Notes: generated by a model from the sequence alone, not told the origin. 64,000 nt of DNA from Streptomyces sp. NBC_01669 (GCF_026339735.1 NZ_JAPEQG010000001.1:4030001-4094000); one strand, 5' to 3'. Shown: positions 18,703-27,035, counted from the stretch's first letter. Numbers and translations are program-made.

Positions 18703-20078
18703 GCGTTCACCCCCTGGTGAGCGTTCTTGTCGTCGGCCCAGGCGGTCGACTTGGCGGGATCGAAGGGGCAGCCCCGGCCGGTGATGTGCCGCTCGTACTC
18801 CTCGCGGAAGTACTTCAGCGAGGAGAAGATCGGCGAGGCGGCGCCGTCGCCGAGGGCACAGAAGGACTTGCCGTTGATGTTGTCGGCGATGTCGTTCAGC
18901 TTGTCGAGGTCGGCCATCTGTCCCTTGCCGGCCTCGATGTCGCGGAGCAGCTGGACGAGCCAGTAGGTGCCTTCACGGCATGGCGTGCACTTGCCGCAGG
19001 ACTCATGGGCGTAGAACTCGGTCCAGCGGGTGACGGCCCGCACGACGCAGGTCGTCTCGTCGAAGCACTGGAGCGCCTTGGTGCCGAGCATGGAACCGGC
19101 GGCGCCGACGCCCTCGTAGTCGAGGGGCACATCGAGGTGCTCGTCGGTGAACATCGGGGTGGAGGAGCCGCCCGGCGTCCAGAACTTCAGCCGGTGGCCG
19201 GCGCGCATACCGCCGCTCATGTCGAGCAGCTGGCGCAGCGTGATGCCGAGCGGGGCCTCGTACTGTCCGGGGCTGGCGACGTGGCCGCTGAGCGAGTACA
19301 GCGTGAAGCCCGGGGACTTCTCGCTGCCCATCGACTTGAACCAGTCCTTGCCCTTGTTCAGGATCGCGGGAACCGAGGCGATGGACTCGACGTTGTTCAC
19401 CACAGTGGGGCAGGCGTACAGACCGGCGACCGCGGGGAAGGGGGGCCGCAGCCGGGGCTGGCCGCGTCGCCCTTCGAGCGAGTCGAGCAGTGCGGTCTCC
19501 TCACCACAGATGTACGCGCCCGCGCCCGCGTGCACAGTGAGTTCCAGGTCGAGCCCCGAGCCCAGGATGCTCGTCCCGAGGTAGCCCGCTTCGTACGCCT
19601 CGCGCACGGCTTCGTGCAGGCGCCGCAGCACGGGGACCACTTCACCGCGCAGATAGATGAAGGCGTGCGAGGAGCGGATCGCGTAGCAGGCGATCACGAT
19701 GCCCTCGATGAGGCTGTGCGGGTTGGCGAAGAGGAGCGGGATGTCCTTGCAGGTCCCGGGCTCCGACTCGTCGGCGTTGACCACCAGGTAGTGCGGCTTG
19801 CCGTCGCCCTGCGGGATGAACTGCCACTTCATGCCGGTGGGGAAGCCCGCGCCGCCGCGGCCGCGCAGTCCGGAGTCCTTGACGTACGCGATGAGGTCGT
19901 CCGGGGACATGGCGAGGGCCTTGCGCAGCCCCTCGTAGCCGCCGTGCCGCTTGTAGGTGTCCAGGGTCCAGGACTCGGGCTCGTCCCAGAAGGCGGAGAG
20001 CACGGGCGAGAGCAGCTTCTCGGGGCTGGCCCCGCTGTTGTTGCCGCCCCCGTCGTTGATTTCGGCTGCCAACGTCAT
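18699..20078 (-). CDS. nuoF: NADH dehydrogenase I subunit F (NADH/FMN site)
   Basis: The 459-residue subunit binds NADH and FMN and starts electron flow. The FMN/NADH motif is GLRGRGGAGFPTGMKW near residue 70, followed by NADESEPGTCKD. The 4Fe-4S ligands are in SCGKCTPCREGT, with a later cysteine in KSFCALGDGA. The ATG at 20078 overlaps the nuoE stop (ATGA), and a short GGGAGAG lies upstream. An apparent upstream extension of the frame lies inside nuoE and is not real. Confidence 0.96.
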   Translation of the reverse strand: MTLAAEINDGGGNNSGASPEKLLSPVLSAFWDEPESWTLDTYKRHGGYEGLRKALAMSPDDLIAYVKDSGLRGRGGAGFPTGMKWQFIPQGDGKPHYLVVNADESEPGTCKDIPLLFANPHSLIEGIVIACYAIRSSHAFIYLRGEVVPVLRRLHEAVREAYEAGYLGTSILGSGLDLELTVHAGAGAYICGEETALLDSLEGRRGQPRLRPPFPAVAGLYACPTVVNNVESIASVPAILNKGKDWFKSMGSEKSPGFTLYSLSGHVASPGQYEAPLGITLRQLLDMSGGMRAGHRLKFWTPGGSSTPMFTDEHLDVPLDYEGVGAAGSMLGTKALQCFDETTCVVRAVTRWTEFYAHESCGKCTPCREGTYWLVQLLRDIEAGKGQMADLDKLNDIADNINGKSFCALGDGAASPIFSSLKYFREEYERHITGRGCPFDPAKSTAWADDKNAHQGVNA

Positions 20079-20887
20079 CACTCTCCCTCCTCTGCTGCGG
20101 GACCGGCCGGGTGGTCCGGGTCGGATGCGGAGGTCTGCTGCGGAGCGTCGGTGCGGGCCTGCTCGCCGCGCGGGGCGACGACCTTCGGGTGCGGTTCCTC
20201 GCCCTTCGCCAGCCGGAGGCCGACCAGAGAGGCGGGGCCCGCTCCGCCGGTCGCCTCGACGGCGCCGGGGCGCTGGTCGGGGAAGCCGGCCAGGATCCGC
20301 GCGGTCTCCTTGTACGAGCAGAGCGGGGCGCCGCGGGTGGGTTCGACGGTGCGCCCGGCGATCAGGTCGTCGACGAGCTGCGTCGCGCTCTCGGGCGTCT
20401 GGTTGTCGAAGAACTCCCAGTTGACCATCACCACGGGTGCGAAGTCGCAGGCCGCGTTGCACTCGATGTGTTCGAGGGTGACCTTGCCGTCCTCGGTCGT
20501 CTCGTTGTTGCCGACGCCGAGGTGCTGCTTCAGCCGGTCGAAGATGGCGTCGCCGCCCATCACCGCACACAGCGTGTTGGTGCAGACCCCCACCTGGTAG
20601 TCGCCGCTGGGCTTGCGCCGGTACATCGTGTAGAAGGTCGCGACCCCGGTGACCTCGGCGGTGGTGAGGCCGAGCAGCTCGGCGCAGAGCGCCATGCCCG
20701 TGCGGGAGACGTATCCCTCCTCGGACTGCACCAGGTGCAGCAGCGGCAGCAGCGCGGAGCGGCTGTCTGGGTAGCGGGCGATCACCTCCTTCGCGTCCGC
20801 TTCGAGCCTGGCGCGCACCTCGGCCGGGTAGGCGGGGGCGGGGAGCTGCGGCATCCCCAGACTGACTTCCTGACGTGCTTCGGTCAC
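20078..20887 (-). CDS. nuoE: NADH dehydrogenase I subunit E (2Fe-2S)
   Basis: The 269-residue thioredoxin-like 2Fe-2S subunit partners NuoF. The four ligand cysteines are in VCTNTLCAVMG and IECNAACDFAPVV. The first ~185 residues form the usual subunit. The remaining ~80 are Pro/Ala/Glu-rich and probably disordered, a common addition in streptomycetes. The GTG start at 20887 overlaps the nuoD stop (GTGA); the longer open frame upstream lies inside nuoD. Confidence 0.95.
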   Translation of the reverse strand: MTEARQEVSLGMPQLPAPAYPAEVRARLEADAKEVIARYPDSRSALLPLLHLVQSEEGYVSRTGMALCAELLGLTTAEVTGVATFYTMYRRKPSGDYQVGVCTNTLCAVMGGDAIFDRLKQHLGVGNNETTEDGKVTLEHIECNAACDFAPVVMVNWEFFDNQTPESATQLVDDLIAGRTVEPTRGAPLCSYKETARILAGFPDQRPGAVEATGGAGPASLVGLRLAKGEEPHPKVVAPRGEQARTDAPQQTSASDPDHPAGPAAEEGE

Positions 20888-22206
20888 CGGTCGACGCCTC
20901 CCATCACGGGGTCGATGGACGCGACGGCGACGATGACGTCGGCGACCTGGCCGCCCTCGCACATCGCCGCCATGGCCTGCAGATTGGTGAAGGACGGGTC
21001 GCGGAAGTGGACCCGGTAGGGGCGGGTTCCGCCGTCCGAGACGACATGCACGCCGAGCTCGCCCTTGGGCGATTCGACGGCGGTGTACGTCTGTCCGGCC
21101 GGGACCCTGAAGCCCTCGGTCACCAGCTTGAAGTGGTGAATCAGGGCCTCCATGGAGGTCCCCATGATCTTCTTGATGTGGTCGAGCGAGTTGCCGAGCC
21201 CGTCGGGTCCCAGCGCGAGCTGAGCGGGCCAGGCGATCTTCTTGTCGGCGACCATGACCGGTCCGGGGGCGAGCCGGTCGATGCACTGCTCGATGATCCG
21301 CAGCGACTGCCGCATCTCTTCCAGACGGATGAGGAAGCGGCCGTAGGCGTCGCAGCTGTCGGCGGTGGGGACGTCGAATTCGTAGGTCTCGTAGCCGCAG
21401 TAGGGATCGGTCTTGCGCAGGTCGTGCGGGAGTCCGGCGGAGCGCAGGATCGGGCCGGTGGCGCCGAGCGCCATGCAGCCGGTCAGGTCGAGATAGCCGA
21501 CGTCCTGCATACGGGCCTTGAAGATGGGGTTGCCGGTGGCGAGCTTGTCGTACTCCGGCAGGTTCTTCTTCATGGTCTTCACGAACTCGCGCAGCTGGTC
21601 GACCGCGCCCGGCGGCAGGTCCTGGGCGAGTCCGCCGGGCCGGACGAACGCGTGGTTCATCCGGAGCCCGGTGATCAGCTCGAAGAGATCGAGAACGAGT
21701 TCACGATCGCGGAACCCGTAGATCATGATCGTGGTCGCGCCGAGCTCCATGCCGCCCGTGGCGATGCACACCAGGTGCGAGGAGATCCGGTTGAGCTCCA
21801 TCAGGAGCACGCGCAGGACCGTCGCCCGGTCGGGGATCTGGTCCTCGATGCCGAGGAGCTTCTCGACGCCCAGGCAGTACGCCGTCTCGTTGAAGAACGG
21901 CGTCAGGTAGTCCATGCGCGTGACGAACGTGGTGCCCTGCGTCCAGTTCCGGAATTCGAGGTTCTTCTCGATGCCGGTGTGGAGGTAGCCGATGCCGCAG
22001 CGGGCCTCGGTGACGGTCTCGCCGTCGATCTCCAGGATCAGCCGCAGCACGCCGTGCGTGGACGGGTGCTGGGGACCCATGTTGACGATGATGCGCTCGT
22101 CGTCGGACTTGACCGCCGACTCGACGACTTCGTCCCAGTCGCCGCCGGTGACTGTATATACAGTCCCCTCGGTCGTGGCGCGAGGCGTTGCATGGGGAGT
22201 AGTCAT
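20884..22206 (-). CDS. nuoD: NADH dehydrogenase I subunit D (49 kDa)
   Basis: The 440-residue protein is the hydrogenase-derived 49-kDa subunit lining the quinone pocket. Diagnostic stretches are NMGPQHPSTHGVLRL (with the quinone-site His), CGIGYLHTGIEKN, RISSHLVCIATGGMELGA, and the C-terminal DPVMGGVDR. It starts one base into the nuoC stop (TGATG). Confidence 0.97.
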   Translation of the reverse strand: MTTPHATPRATTEGTVYTVTGGDWDEVVESAVKSDDERIIVNMGPQHPSTHGVLRLILEIDGETVTEARCGIGYLHTGIEKNLEFRNWTQGTTFVTRMDYLTPFFNETAYCLGVEKLLGIEDQIPDRATVLRVLLMELNRISSHLVCIATGGMELGATTIMIYGFRDRELVLDLFELITGLRMNHAFVRPGGLAQDLPPGAVDQLREFVKTMKKNLPEYDKLATGNPIFKARMQDVGYLDLTGCMALGATGPILRSAGLPHDLRKTDPYCGYETYEFDVPTADSCDAYGRFLIRLEEMRQSLRIIEQCIDRLAPGPVMVADKKIAWPAQLALGPDGLGNSLDHIKKIMGTSMEALIHHFKLVTEGFRVPAGQTYTAVESPKGELGVHVVSDGGTRPYRVHFRDPSFTNLQAMAAMCEGGQVADVIVAVASIDPVMGGVDR

Positions 22207-22916
22207 CAGGAGTACGACCTCCGCTGGTCCGGAGCCGGGATCTGGGCGCCCTTGTACTCGACGGCGATGCCACCGAGCGGGTAGTCCTTGCGCTGCGGGA
22301 AGCCCTGCCAGTCGTCCGGCATCATGATCCGGGTGAGGGCCGGGTGCCCGTCGAAGATGAGCCCGAAGAAGTCGTAGGTCTCACGCTCGTGCCAGTCGTT
22401 GGTCGGATAGACCGCGACGAGCGACGGGACGTGCGGGTCGCTGTCCGGGGCCGAGACCTCCAGCCGGATCAGCCGGCCGTGGGTGATCGACCGCAGATGG
22501 TAGACGGCGTGCAGTTCGCGGCCCTTGTCGCCGAGGAAGTGGACACCGCTCACCCCGGTACAGAGCTCGAAGCGCAGGGCCGGGTCGTCGCGCAGGGTTC
22601 GAGCCACGGTGGGCAAGTGCTCGCGGGCGATGTGGAAGGTGAGTTCGCCCCGGTCGACGACGGTCTTCTCGATGGCGTTCTCGGGAAGCAGGTCCTGCTC
22701 CTCCAGGGCCCCTTCGAGTTCGTCGGCCACTTCGTCGAACCAGCCGCCGTACGGCCGGGGCGTGGCGCCCGGCAGCGTCACCGTGCGGACGAGGCCGCCG
22801 TAGCCGGAGGTGTCACCGCCGTTGTTGGCGCCGAACATGCCCTTGCGTACGCCGATGACCTCGCCGGTCTCGTCGCGCGGCGCGGGTACGCCGTTGCTGT
22901 TCTGCTCGTCGCTCAC
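22206..22916 (-). CDS. nuoC: NADH dehydrogenase I subunit C (30 kDa)
   Basis: The 236-residue protein is the 30-kDa subunit that pairs with NuoD. The family signature is YPTNDWHERETYDFFGLIFD, followed by PDDWQGFPQRKDYPL. About 60 poorly conserved residues precede the domain. The GTG start at 22916 overlaps the nuoB stop (GTGA). NuoC and NuoD are separate here, unlike the fusion in E. coli. Confidence 0.96.
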   Translation of the reverse strand: MSDEQNSNGVPAPRDETGEVIGVRKGMFGANNGGDTSGYGGLVRTVTLPGATPRPYGGWFDEVADELEGALEEQDLLPENAIEKTVVDRGELTFHIAREHLPTVARTLRDDPALRFELCTGVSGVHFLGDKGRELHAVYHLRSITHGRLIRLEVSAPDSDPHVPSLVAVYPTNDWHERETYDFFGLIFDGHPALTRIMMPDDWQGFPQRKDYPLGGIAVEYKGAQIPAPDQRRSYS

Positions 22917-23467
22917 CGCAGCAGCCCCTTCATCTCGATCAGGGGAAGCGCCTTGAGTGCCGCGTCCTCCGCCTCGCGGGCGGCCTCCTCCGCGTTGACC
23001 CCGAGCTTGGAGCTCTGGATCTTCTGGTGGAGCTTGAGAATGGCGTCCATCAGCATCTCGGGGCGTGGCGGACAACCCGGCAAATAGATATCGACCGGGA
23101 CAATGTGATCAACACCTTGCACAATGGCATAATTGTTGAACATCCCACCCGATGATGCGCAAACCCCCATGGAGATAACCCACTTGGGGTTCGGCATCTG
23201 GTCGTAGACCTGCCGCAGGACGGGCGCCATCTTCTGGCTGACCCGCCCGGCCACGATCATCAGATCCGCCTGCCGCGGCGATCCGCGGAAGACCTCCATC
23301 CCGAATCGGGCCAGGTCGTAGCGCCCGGCTCCGGTCGTCATCATCTCGATGGCGCAGCAGGCGAGACCGAACGTCGCGGGGAAGACGGAGGATTTCCGCA
23401 CCCAGCCGGCGGCCTGCTCGACAGTGGTCAGCACGAAGCCGCTGGGCAGCTTCTCTTCGAGTCCCAT
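22913..23467 (-). CDS. nuoB: NADH dehydrogenase I subunit B (cluster N2)
   Basis: The 184-residue subunit carries the terminal 4Fe-4S cluster N2 that reduces quinone. All four ligands are present: the adjacent pair C37-C38 (FGLACCAIEMM), C103 (GVCASSGG) and C132 (LPGCPPRP). Length is typical. It lies 18 bases after nuoA. Confidence 0.98.
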   Translation of the reverse strand: MGLEEKLPSGFVLTTVEQAAGWVRKSSVFPATFGLACCAIEMMTTGAGRYDLARFGMEVFRGSPRQADLMIVAGRVSQKMAPVLRQVYDQMPNPKWVISMGVCASSGGMFNNYAIVQGVDHIVPVDIYLPGCPPRPEMLMDAILKLHQKIQSSKLGVNAEEAAREAEDAALKALPLIEMKGLLR

Positions 23468-23485
23468 GGTGTGCCCCTCAGCCCC

Positions 23486-23845
23486 TCAGTCCCATTCCAG
23501 GCCGCCGCGACGCCATACATACGCATAGGCGACGAAGACGGTGAGCACGAAGAGCAGCATCTCGACGAGCCCGAAGATCCCCAGGGCGTCGAACGTGACC
23601 GCCCAGGGATAGAGGAAGACGATCTCGATGTCGAAGACGATGAAGAGCATCGCCGTCAGGTAGTACTTGATGGGGAAGCGGCCGCCTCCGGCTGGAGTGG
23701 GGGTGGGTTCAATACCGCACTCGTACGCTTCGAGCTTTGCTCGGTTGTACCGCTTTGGGCCGATAAGCGTGGCCATGACCACGGAGAAGATCGCAAACCC
23801 TGCCCCGAGGGCGCCGAGCACGAGGATGGGCGCGTAGGCATTCAC
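23486..23845 (-). CDS. nuoA: NADH dehydrogenase I subunit A
   Basis: The 119-residue protein has three transmembrane helices and is the first gene of the operon. The conserved quinone-gate region KLEAYECGIEPT with its cysteine and the acidic helix IVFDIEIVFLYPWA are present. The GTG at 23845 is chosen because AAGGAG and GAGG lie upstream and the resulting length is that of the family; the open frame runs further upstream through the operator region without homology. Expression is probably controlled by redox state through the Rex-like site at 23926-23941. Confidence 0.95.
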   Translation of the reverse strand: MNAYAPILVLGALGAGFAIFSVVMATLIGPKRYNRAKLEAYECGIEPTPTPAGGGRFPIKYYLTAMLFIVFDIEIVFLYPWAVTFDALGIFGLVEMLLFVLTVFVAYAYVWRRGGLEWD

Positions 23846-23925
23846 GCTCCTCGCTCCTTCCAGTCGTCCTTGACCGTTGGACCGCATCGGGCGACCGGCT
23901 CGCCACCTCACCAAGATCGTGCACA

Positions 23926-23941
23926 TGTGAGGCAGTTCACA
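23926..23941. promoter_or_regulatory. Candidate Rex operator (ROP) of the nuo operon
   Basis: The 16-base sequence TGTGAGGCAGTTCACA agrees at 13 of 16 positions with the Streptomyces Rex operator TGTGAACGCGTTCACA. Rex senses NADH/NAD and is known to control respiratory genes in S. coelicolor. The site is about 80 bases upstream of the nuoA start and just downstream of a good -10 hexamer, a position suited to repression. A Crp-type TGTGA-N6-TCACA reading is also possible. Confidence 0.65.
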
Positions 23942-23957
23942 AGCCCGACTGCCCCGC

Positions 23958-23963
23958 ATCCTA
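23958..23963 (-). promoter_or_regulatory. Probable -10 element of the nuoA promoter
   Basis: On the minus strand the hexamer reads TAGGAT, an excellent Streptomyces vegetative -10. No clear -35 is seen 16-19 bases upstream. Transcription would begin near 23951 and run through the Rex-like palindrome. Confidence 0.45.
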
Positions 23964-24380
23964 TGCCTGCCGTCCTGTGATCTGCGACACGGGGTGCTAC
24001 ACCGACTTTGTGATCTCCACCACCCGGCGAACGATCATGAAGCCGGATGAGGGGTGATCTTCGTACGCAAAGCGGCCGCGCGATCACGAGACGTGACATC
24101 TGGTGTTGTTGTTGCTGGTCAAGGCGATGCTCCTCTAACAATCAGACGCCTCGACTAGCAAATTGGCAATGGATGGCTGGGTGGTGATAAGAGGATCCGT
24201 CCCACTCCGGGTCACCCGTGCGAGGGGCTCGCGGGGAGCGATGTGGACGCGTGCACACATTCGAGATCTTCCGGACGAAACGTCGCCCGCCGCGCCTGCC
24301 GCCGCGCCACCCAGCGCGTCGACCACCCCGCCGTCGACGCCGCCGCGCGCGCCGACCGCTCGTATGCCCACCACACAACA

Positions 24381-24402
24381 GTCACACTGTGACCTGCGTC
24401 AC
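24381..24402. promoter_or_regulatory. Crp-consensus site with overlapping palindrome
   Basis: Bases 24389-24402 read GTGACCTGCGTCAC, an exact match to the Streptomyces Crp motif GTG-N6-G-N-CAC. It overlaps a perfect 13-base palindrome, GTCACACTGTGAC (24381-24393). The site lies about 240 bases before the NlpC/P60 start. Crp in S. coelicolor is known to influence germination and cell-wall genes, which fits this target. Confidence 0.6.
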
Positions 24403-24490
24403 TCCGCAAGGCCTTCAACAAAAGCGGGCTTGGCCATTGGTGTGAACGGATGGTAAGCGGCGGGCAATTCGGGCGAATTACTGAAAGCCC

Positions 24491-24510
24491 GTGATCACAG
24501 CGGTGATCAT
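24491..24510. promoter_or_regulatory. Paired GTGATCA half-sites
   Basis: GTGATCAC (24491-24498) and GTGATCAT (24503-24510) are repeated at a 12-base interval. A 6+6 palindrome, AATTCG-GG-CGAATT, sits just before them at 24467-24480. They look like operator sequences for the downstream hydrolase gene; the binding protein is unknown. Confidence 0.35.
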
Positions 24511-24640
24511 GCATGCCCGGTTTGCCCGTTACGGCGTCAATAAGGGCCGTCAGAAAGCGGATTCACAGATTCCGAACGTAACTGTGTCGCAACACACGTT
24601 TCTTGAAGGGAACCCGGGGGCCCTGATAGCGCTAGTACTC

Positions 24641-25450
24641 ATGTCCCACACCGCTCACATACCCAGCCACCGGAAGCCCCGTCGAAGCGCCCCGAAAACG
24701 GCGCTGAGGGCCGGAGTTGCCGGTGGCGTCCTCAGCACCATCGCGGTCGCAGGCGCTGCCGGTCCGGCCCAGGCCGAGCCGGTGACCCAGACCATCGAGA
24801 TGCCCACACTCACCTCCGGGCTCTCCACCTCCGTCGCCGCGTCCGCCGAGGCCACGCAGCAGGTCGCCCTGGACCTGGAGACGCAGGCCCACGAGGACGC
24901 CGCAGCCACCAGCGCGGCCAAGGCGGCCACGAAGGCCAAGGCCGAGGCGGTCCGCAAGGCGGAGGCCAAGAAGAAGGCAGAGGCGGCCGCCAAGGCCAAG
25001 GCGGAGGCCGCCCTGCGCGCCTCCCGCTCCGAGGCCCGTACGACGCTCAGCGCGTCCGGCTCCACCGCCGTGGCCTCCACCTCGTCGAGCGCCACCGGCT
25101 CCGCCGCGTCCGTCATCGCGTTCGTCAAGGCGCAGGTCGGCGACGCATACGTGTCCGGCGGCACCGGCCCCAACTCCTGGGACTGCTCCGGCCTGGTCCA
25201 GGCCGCGTTCCGCACGGTGGGCGTCGACCTCCCGCGCGTCTCGCAGGCCCAGTCGACCGCCGGCACCCAGGTCTCGCTGAGCAACCTCCAGCCCGGCGAC
25301 ATCCTCTACTGGGGCGGCGCGGGCTCCGCGTACCACGTCGGCGTCTACGTGGGCGGCGGCCAGTTCGTCGGTGCGCAGAACTCCAGCACCGGTGTGGTGC
25401 AGCGCCCGCTGAGCTACGACCCGCCGTCGGGCGCGGTCCGCGTTCTCTGA
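24641..25450 (+). CDS. Secreted NlpC/P60 (C40) peptidoglycan hydrolase
   Basis: The 269-residue protein has a twin-arginine-like/basic N-region, a hydrophobic stretch and an AQA-E cleavage site near residue 45. It continues with an Ala/Lys/Glu-rich coiled linker (about 85-135) and a C-terminal NlpC/P60 domain. The catalytic cysteine is C182 (WDCSGLV) and the histidine is H232 (AYHVGVYVG). Such enzymes cut the D-Glu-diaminopimelate bond in peptidoglycan. No Shine-Dalgarno lies before the ATG at 24641; a TTGAAG...TAGCGC pair just upstream could give a near-leaderless transcript. Regulation by Crp is suggested by the upstream site. A strong terminator follows. Confidence 0.9.
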   Translation: MSHTAHIPSHRKPRRSAPKTALRAGVAGGVLSTIAVAGAAGPAQAEPVTQTIEMPTLTSGLSTSVAASAEATQQVALDLETQAHEDAAATSAAKAATKAKAEAVRKAEAKKKAEAAAKAKAEAALRASRSEARTTLSASGSTAVASTSSSATGSAASVIAFVKAQVGDAYVSGGTGPNSWDCSGLVQAAFRTVGVDLPRVSQAQSTAGTQVSLSNLQPGDILYWGGAGSAYHVGVYVGGGQFVGAQNSSTGVVQRPLSYDPPSGAVRVL

Positions 25451-25467
25451 TTCACAAGCGCGCGAAC

Positions 25468-25517
25468 ACGACGAAGGGCCGTCACTCCCCCGCTCGGGAG
25501 CGACGGCCCTTCGTCGT
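25468..25517 (+). terminator. Terminator after the NlpC/P60 gene
   Basis: A 16-base perfect inverted repeat (25468-25483 with 25502-25517) encloses a second CTCCC/GGGAG stem. It begins 18 bases after the stop codon. Confidence 0.9.
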
Positions 25518-25614
25518 GGAGCGGTGGGCCCGGTGCTGTCGCTGCCGCCCCGGTGGCTTGTCCGTTCCGGATCCGCCTGCGCACGCGGTCCCGGTCGGGG
25601 TAGCTTCAACTCCC

Positions 25615-25704
25615 ATGACCCGCCCGCGTATACGCCCTCCGTACGAAGCCGACGAGCGGACCCAGTTGCTCGGCTGGTTCGACATGCAGCAGGCGGTCGT
25701 CCAC
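25615..25704 (+). pseudogene. Truncated DinB/DUF664-type gene fragment
   Basis: Thirty codons from the ATG at 25615 match the usual N-terminus of streptomycete DUF664 (DinB-fold) proteins: RPPYEADERTQLLGWFDMQ. After residue 30 the similarity stops abruptly and the frame runs into the 3' end of the convergent reductase gene, so the rest of the protein (normally about 170 residues) is missing. This looks like a deletion relic. Family recognition is from memory of the conserved N-terminus. Confidence 0.55.
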
Positions 25705-25751
25705 CCGCGCCTCGCTCATGGACGGAGCGAGGACGCGGACGGGAATGACGG

Positions 25752-27035
25752 TCAGGCCTTCGGGGCCACCTTCGAGAGGCCGTTGATGATGCGGTCCATC
25801 GCGTCACCGCCCGTCGGGTCGGTGAGGTTGGCGAGCATCTTCAGCGTGAACTTCATCAGCAGCGGGTGCGTCAGACCGCGCTGGGTGGCGATCTTCATGA
25901 CCTTCGGGTTGCCGATCAGCTTCACGAAGGCGCGGCCCATCGTGTAGTAGCCGCCGTAGGTCTCCTTGAGGATCTTCGGGTAGTTGTGCAGCGCCAGTTC
26001 GCGCTGGGCGGGGGTCGCGCGGGCGTGCGCCTGGACGATGACGTCCGCGGCGATCTGGCCCGACTCCATGGCGTACGCGATGCCTTCGCCGTTGAACGGG
26101 TTGACCATGCCCCCCGCGTCACCGACGAGCAGCAGCCCCTTGGTGTAGTGCGGCTGGCGGTTGAACGCCATGGGGAGCGCGGCGCCGCGGATCGGCATCG
26201 TCATGTTCTCCGGGGTGTAGCCCCAGTCCTCCGGCATGGACGCGCACCACGCCTTGAGGACCTCGCGCCAGTCCAGCTCCTTGAAGGCGGACGACGAGTT
26301 GAGGATGCCGAGGCCGACGTTGGACGTGCCGTCGCCCATGCCGAAGATCCAGCCGTAGCCGGGCAGCAGTCGGTCCTGGGGGCCGCGCCGGTCCCACAGC
26401 TCCAGCCAGGACTCCAGGTAGTCGTCGTCGTGGCGCGGGGAGGTGAAGTACGTACGGACCGCGACGCCCATCGGGCGGTCCTCGCGGCGGTGCAGGCCCA
26501 TGGCGAGGGACAGCCGGGTGGAGTTGCCGTCGGCGGCGACGACGAGCGGGGCGTGGAAGGTGACCGGGGTCTTCTCCTCGCCGAGCTTCGCGTTCACACC
26601 GGTGATGCGGCCGGTGCGCTCGTCGGTGATCGGGGCACCGACATTGCACCGCTCGTACAGCCGGGCGCCCGCCTTCTGCGCCTGGCGGGCCAGCTGCTCG
26701 TCGAAGTCGTCGCGCTTGCGGACCAGTCCGTAGTCCGGGTACGAGGCGAGGTCCGGCCAGTCCAGCTGCAGCCGGACGCCGCCGCCGATGATGCGCAGCC
26801 CCTTGTTGCGCAGCCAGCCGGCCTCTTCGGAGATGTCGATGCCCATGGCGACGAGCTGCTTGGTGGCGCGCGGGGTGAGACCGTCGCCGCAGACCTTCTC
26901 GCGCGGGAAGGCGGTCTTCTCCAGCAGGAGAACGTCGAGTCCGGCCTTGGCGAGGTAGTACGCGGTCGTGGAGCCGGCTGGGCCTGCCCCGACGACGATC
27001 ACATCCGCGCTGTGTTCGGACAGGGGCTCGGTCAC
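25752..27035 (-). CDS. Geranylgeranyl/menaquinone prenyl reductase family flavoprotein
   Basis: The 427-residue FAD-dependent oxidoreductase belongs to the geranylgeranyl reductase family. The FAD-binding Rossmann motif is VVGAGPAGSTTAYYL near the N-terminus, and the second FAD site is VGDAGGMVNPFNGEGIAYAM near residue 300. In actinobacteria, members such as mycobacterial MenJ partially saturate the menaquinone side chain. Its place two genes from menG supports that substrate, which I infer. The GTG at 27035 has GGGAG nine bases upstream; the 15-codon upstream extension is not favoured. Confidence 0.85.
   Translation of the reverse strand: MTEPLSEHSADVIVVGAGPAGSTTAYYLAKAGLDVLLLEKTAFPREKVCGDGLTPRATKQLVAMGIDISEEAGWLRNKGLRIIGGGVRLQLDWPDLASYPDYGLVRKRDDFDEQLARQAQKAGARLYERCNVGAPITDERTGRITGVNAKLGEEKTPVTFHAPLVVAADGNSTRLSLAMGLHRREDRPMGVAVRTYFTSPRHDDDYLESWLELWDRRGPQDRLLPGYGWIFGMGDGTSNVGLGILNSSSAFKELDWREVLKAWCASMPEDWGYTPENMTMPIRGAALPMAFNRQPHYTKGLLLVGDAGGMVNPFNGEGIAYAMESGQIAADVIVQAHARATPAQRELALHNYPKILKETYGGYYTMGRAFVKLIGNPKVMKIATQRGLTHPLLMKFTLKMLANLTDPTGGDAMDRIINGLSKVAPKA

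Larger units (their letters stand above)
23846..24640. other. Divergent regulatory region between nuoA and the NlpC/P60 gene
   Basis: No gene is supported in these 795 bases. Short open frames here have no recognisable product and irregular codon use, and the base composition is lower in GC in places. The region holds the Rex-like site, the Crp-consensus site at 24389, an AATTCG-GG-CGAATT palindrome at 24467-24480, and about six copies of GTGATC/GATCAC: near 23977, 24010, 24055, 24082, and a pair at 24491 and 24503. Confidence 0.6.

Noticed and set aside
7767..22284. Very long plus-strand open frames opposite the nuo genes (several over 400 codons)
   Set aside because: They mirror nuo codons, read as Arg/Asp/Gly/His-rich text without domains, and arise from high GC at third positions.
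24135..24456. Small open frames in the nuoA-NlpC/P60 gap
   Set aside because: No ribosome site, no recognisable product, and they overlap dense palindromic regulatory sequence.
24403..24640. c-di-AMP (ydaO-type) riboswitch before the NlpC/P60 gene
   Set aside because: Such riboswitches often precede actinobacterial cell-wall hydrolases, but I could not find the conserved ydaO core sequence here.
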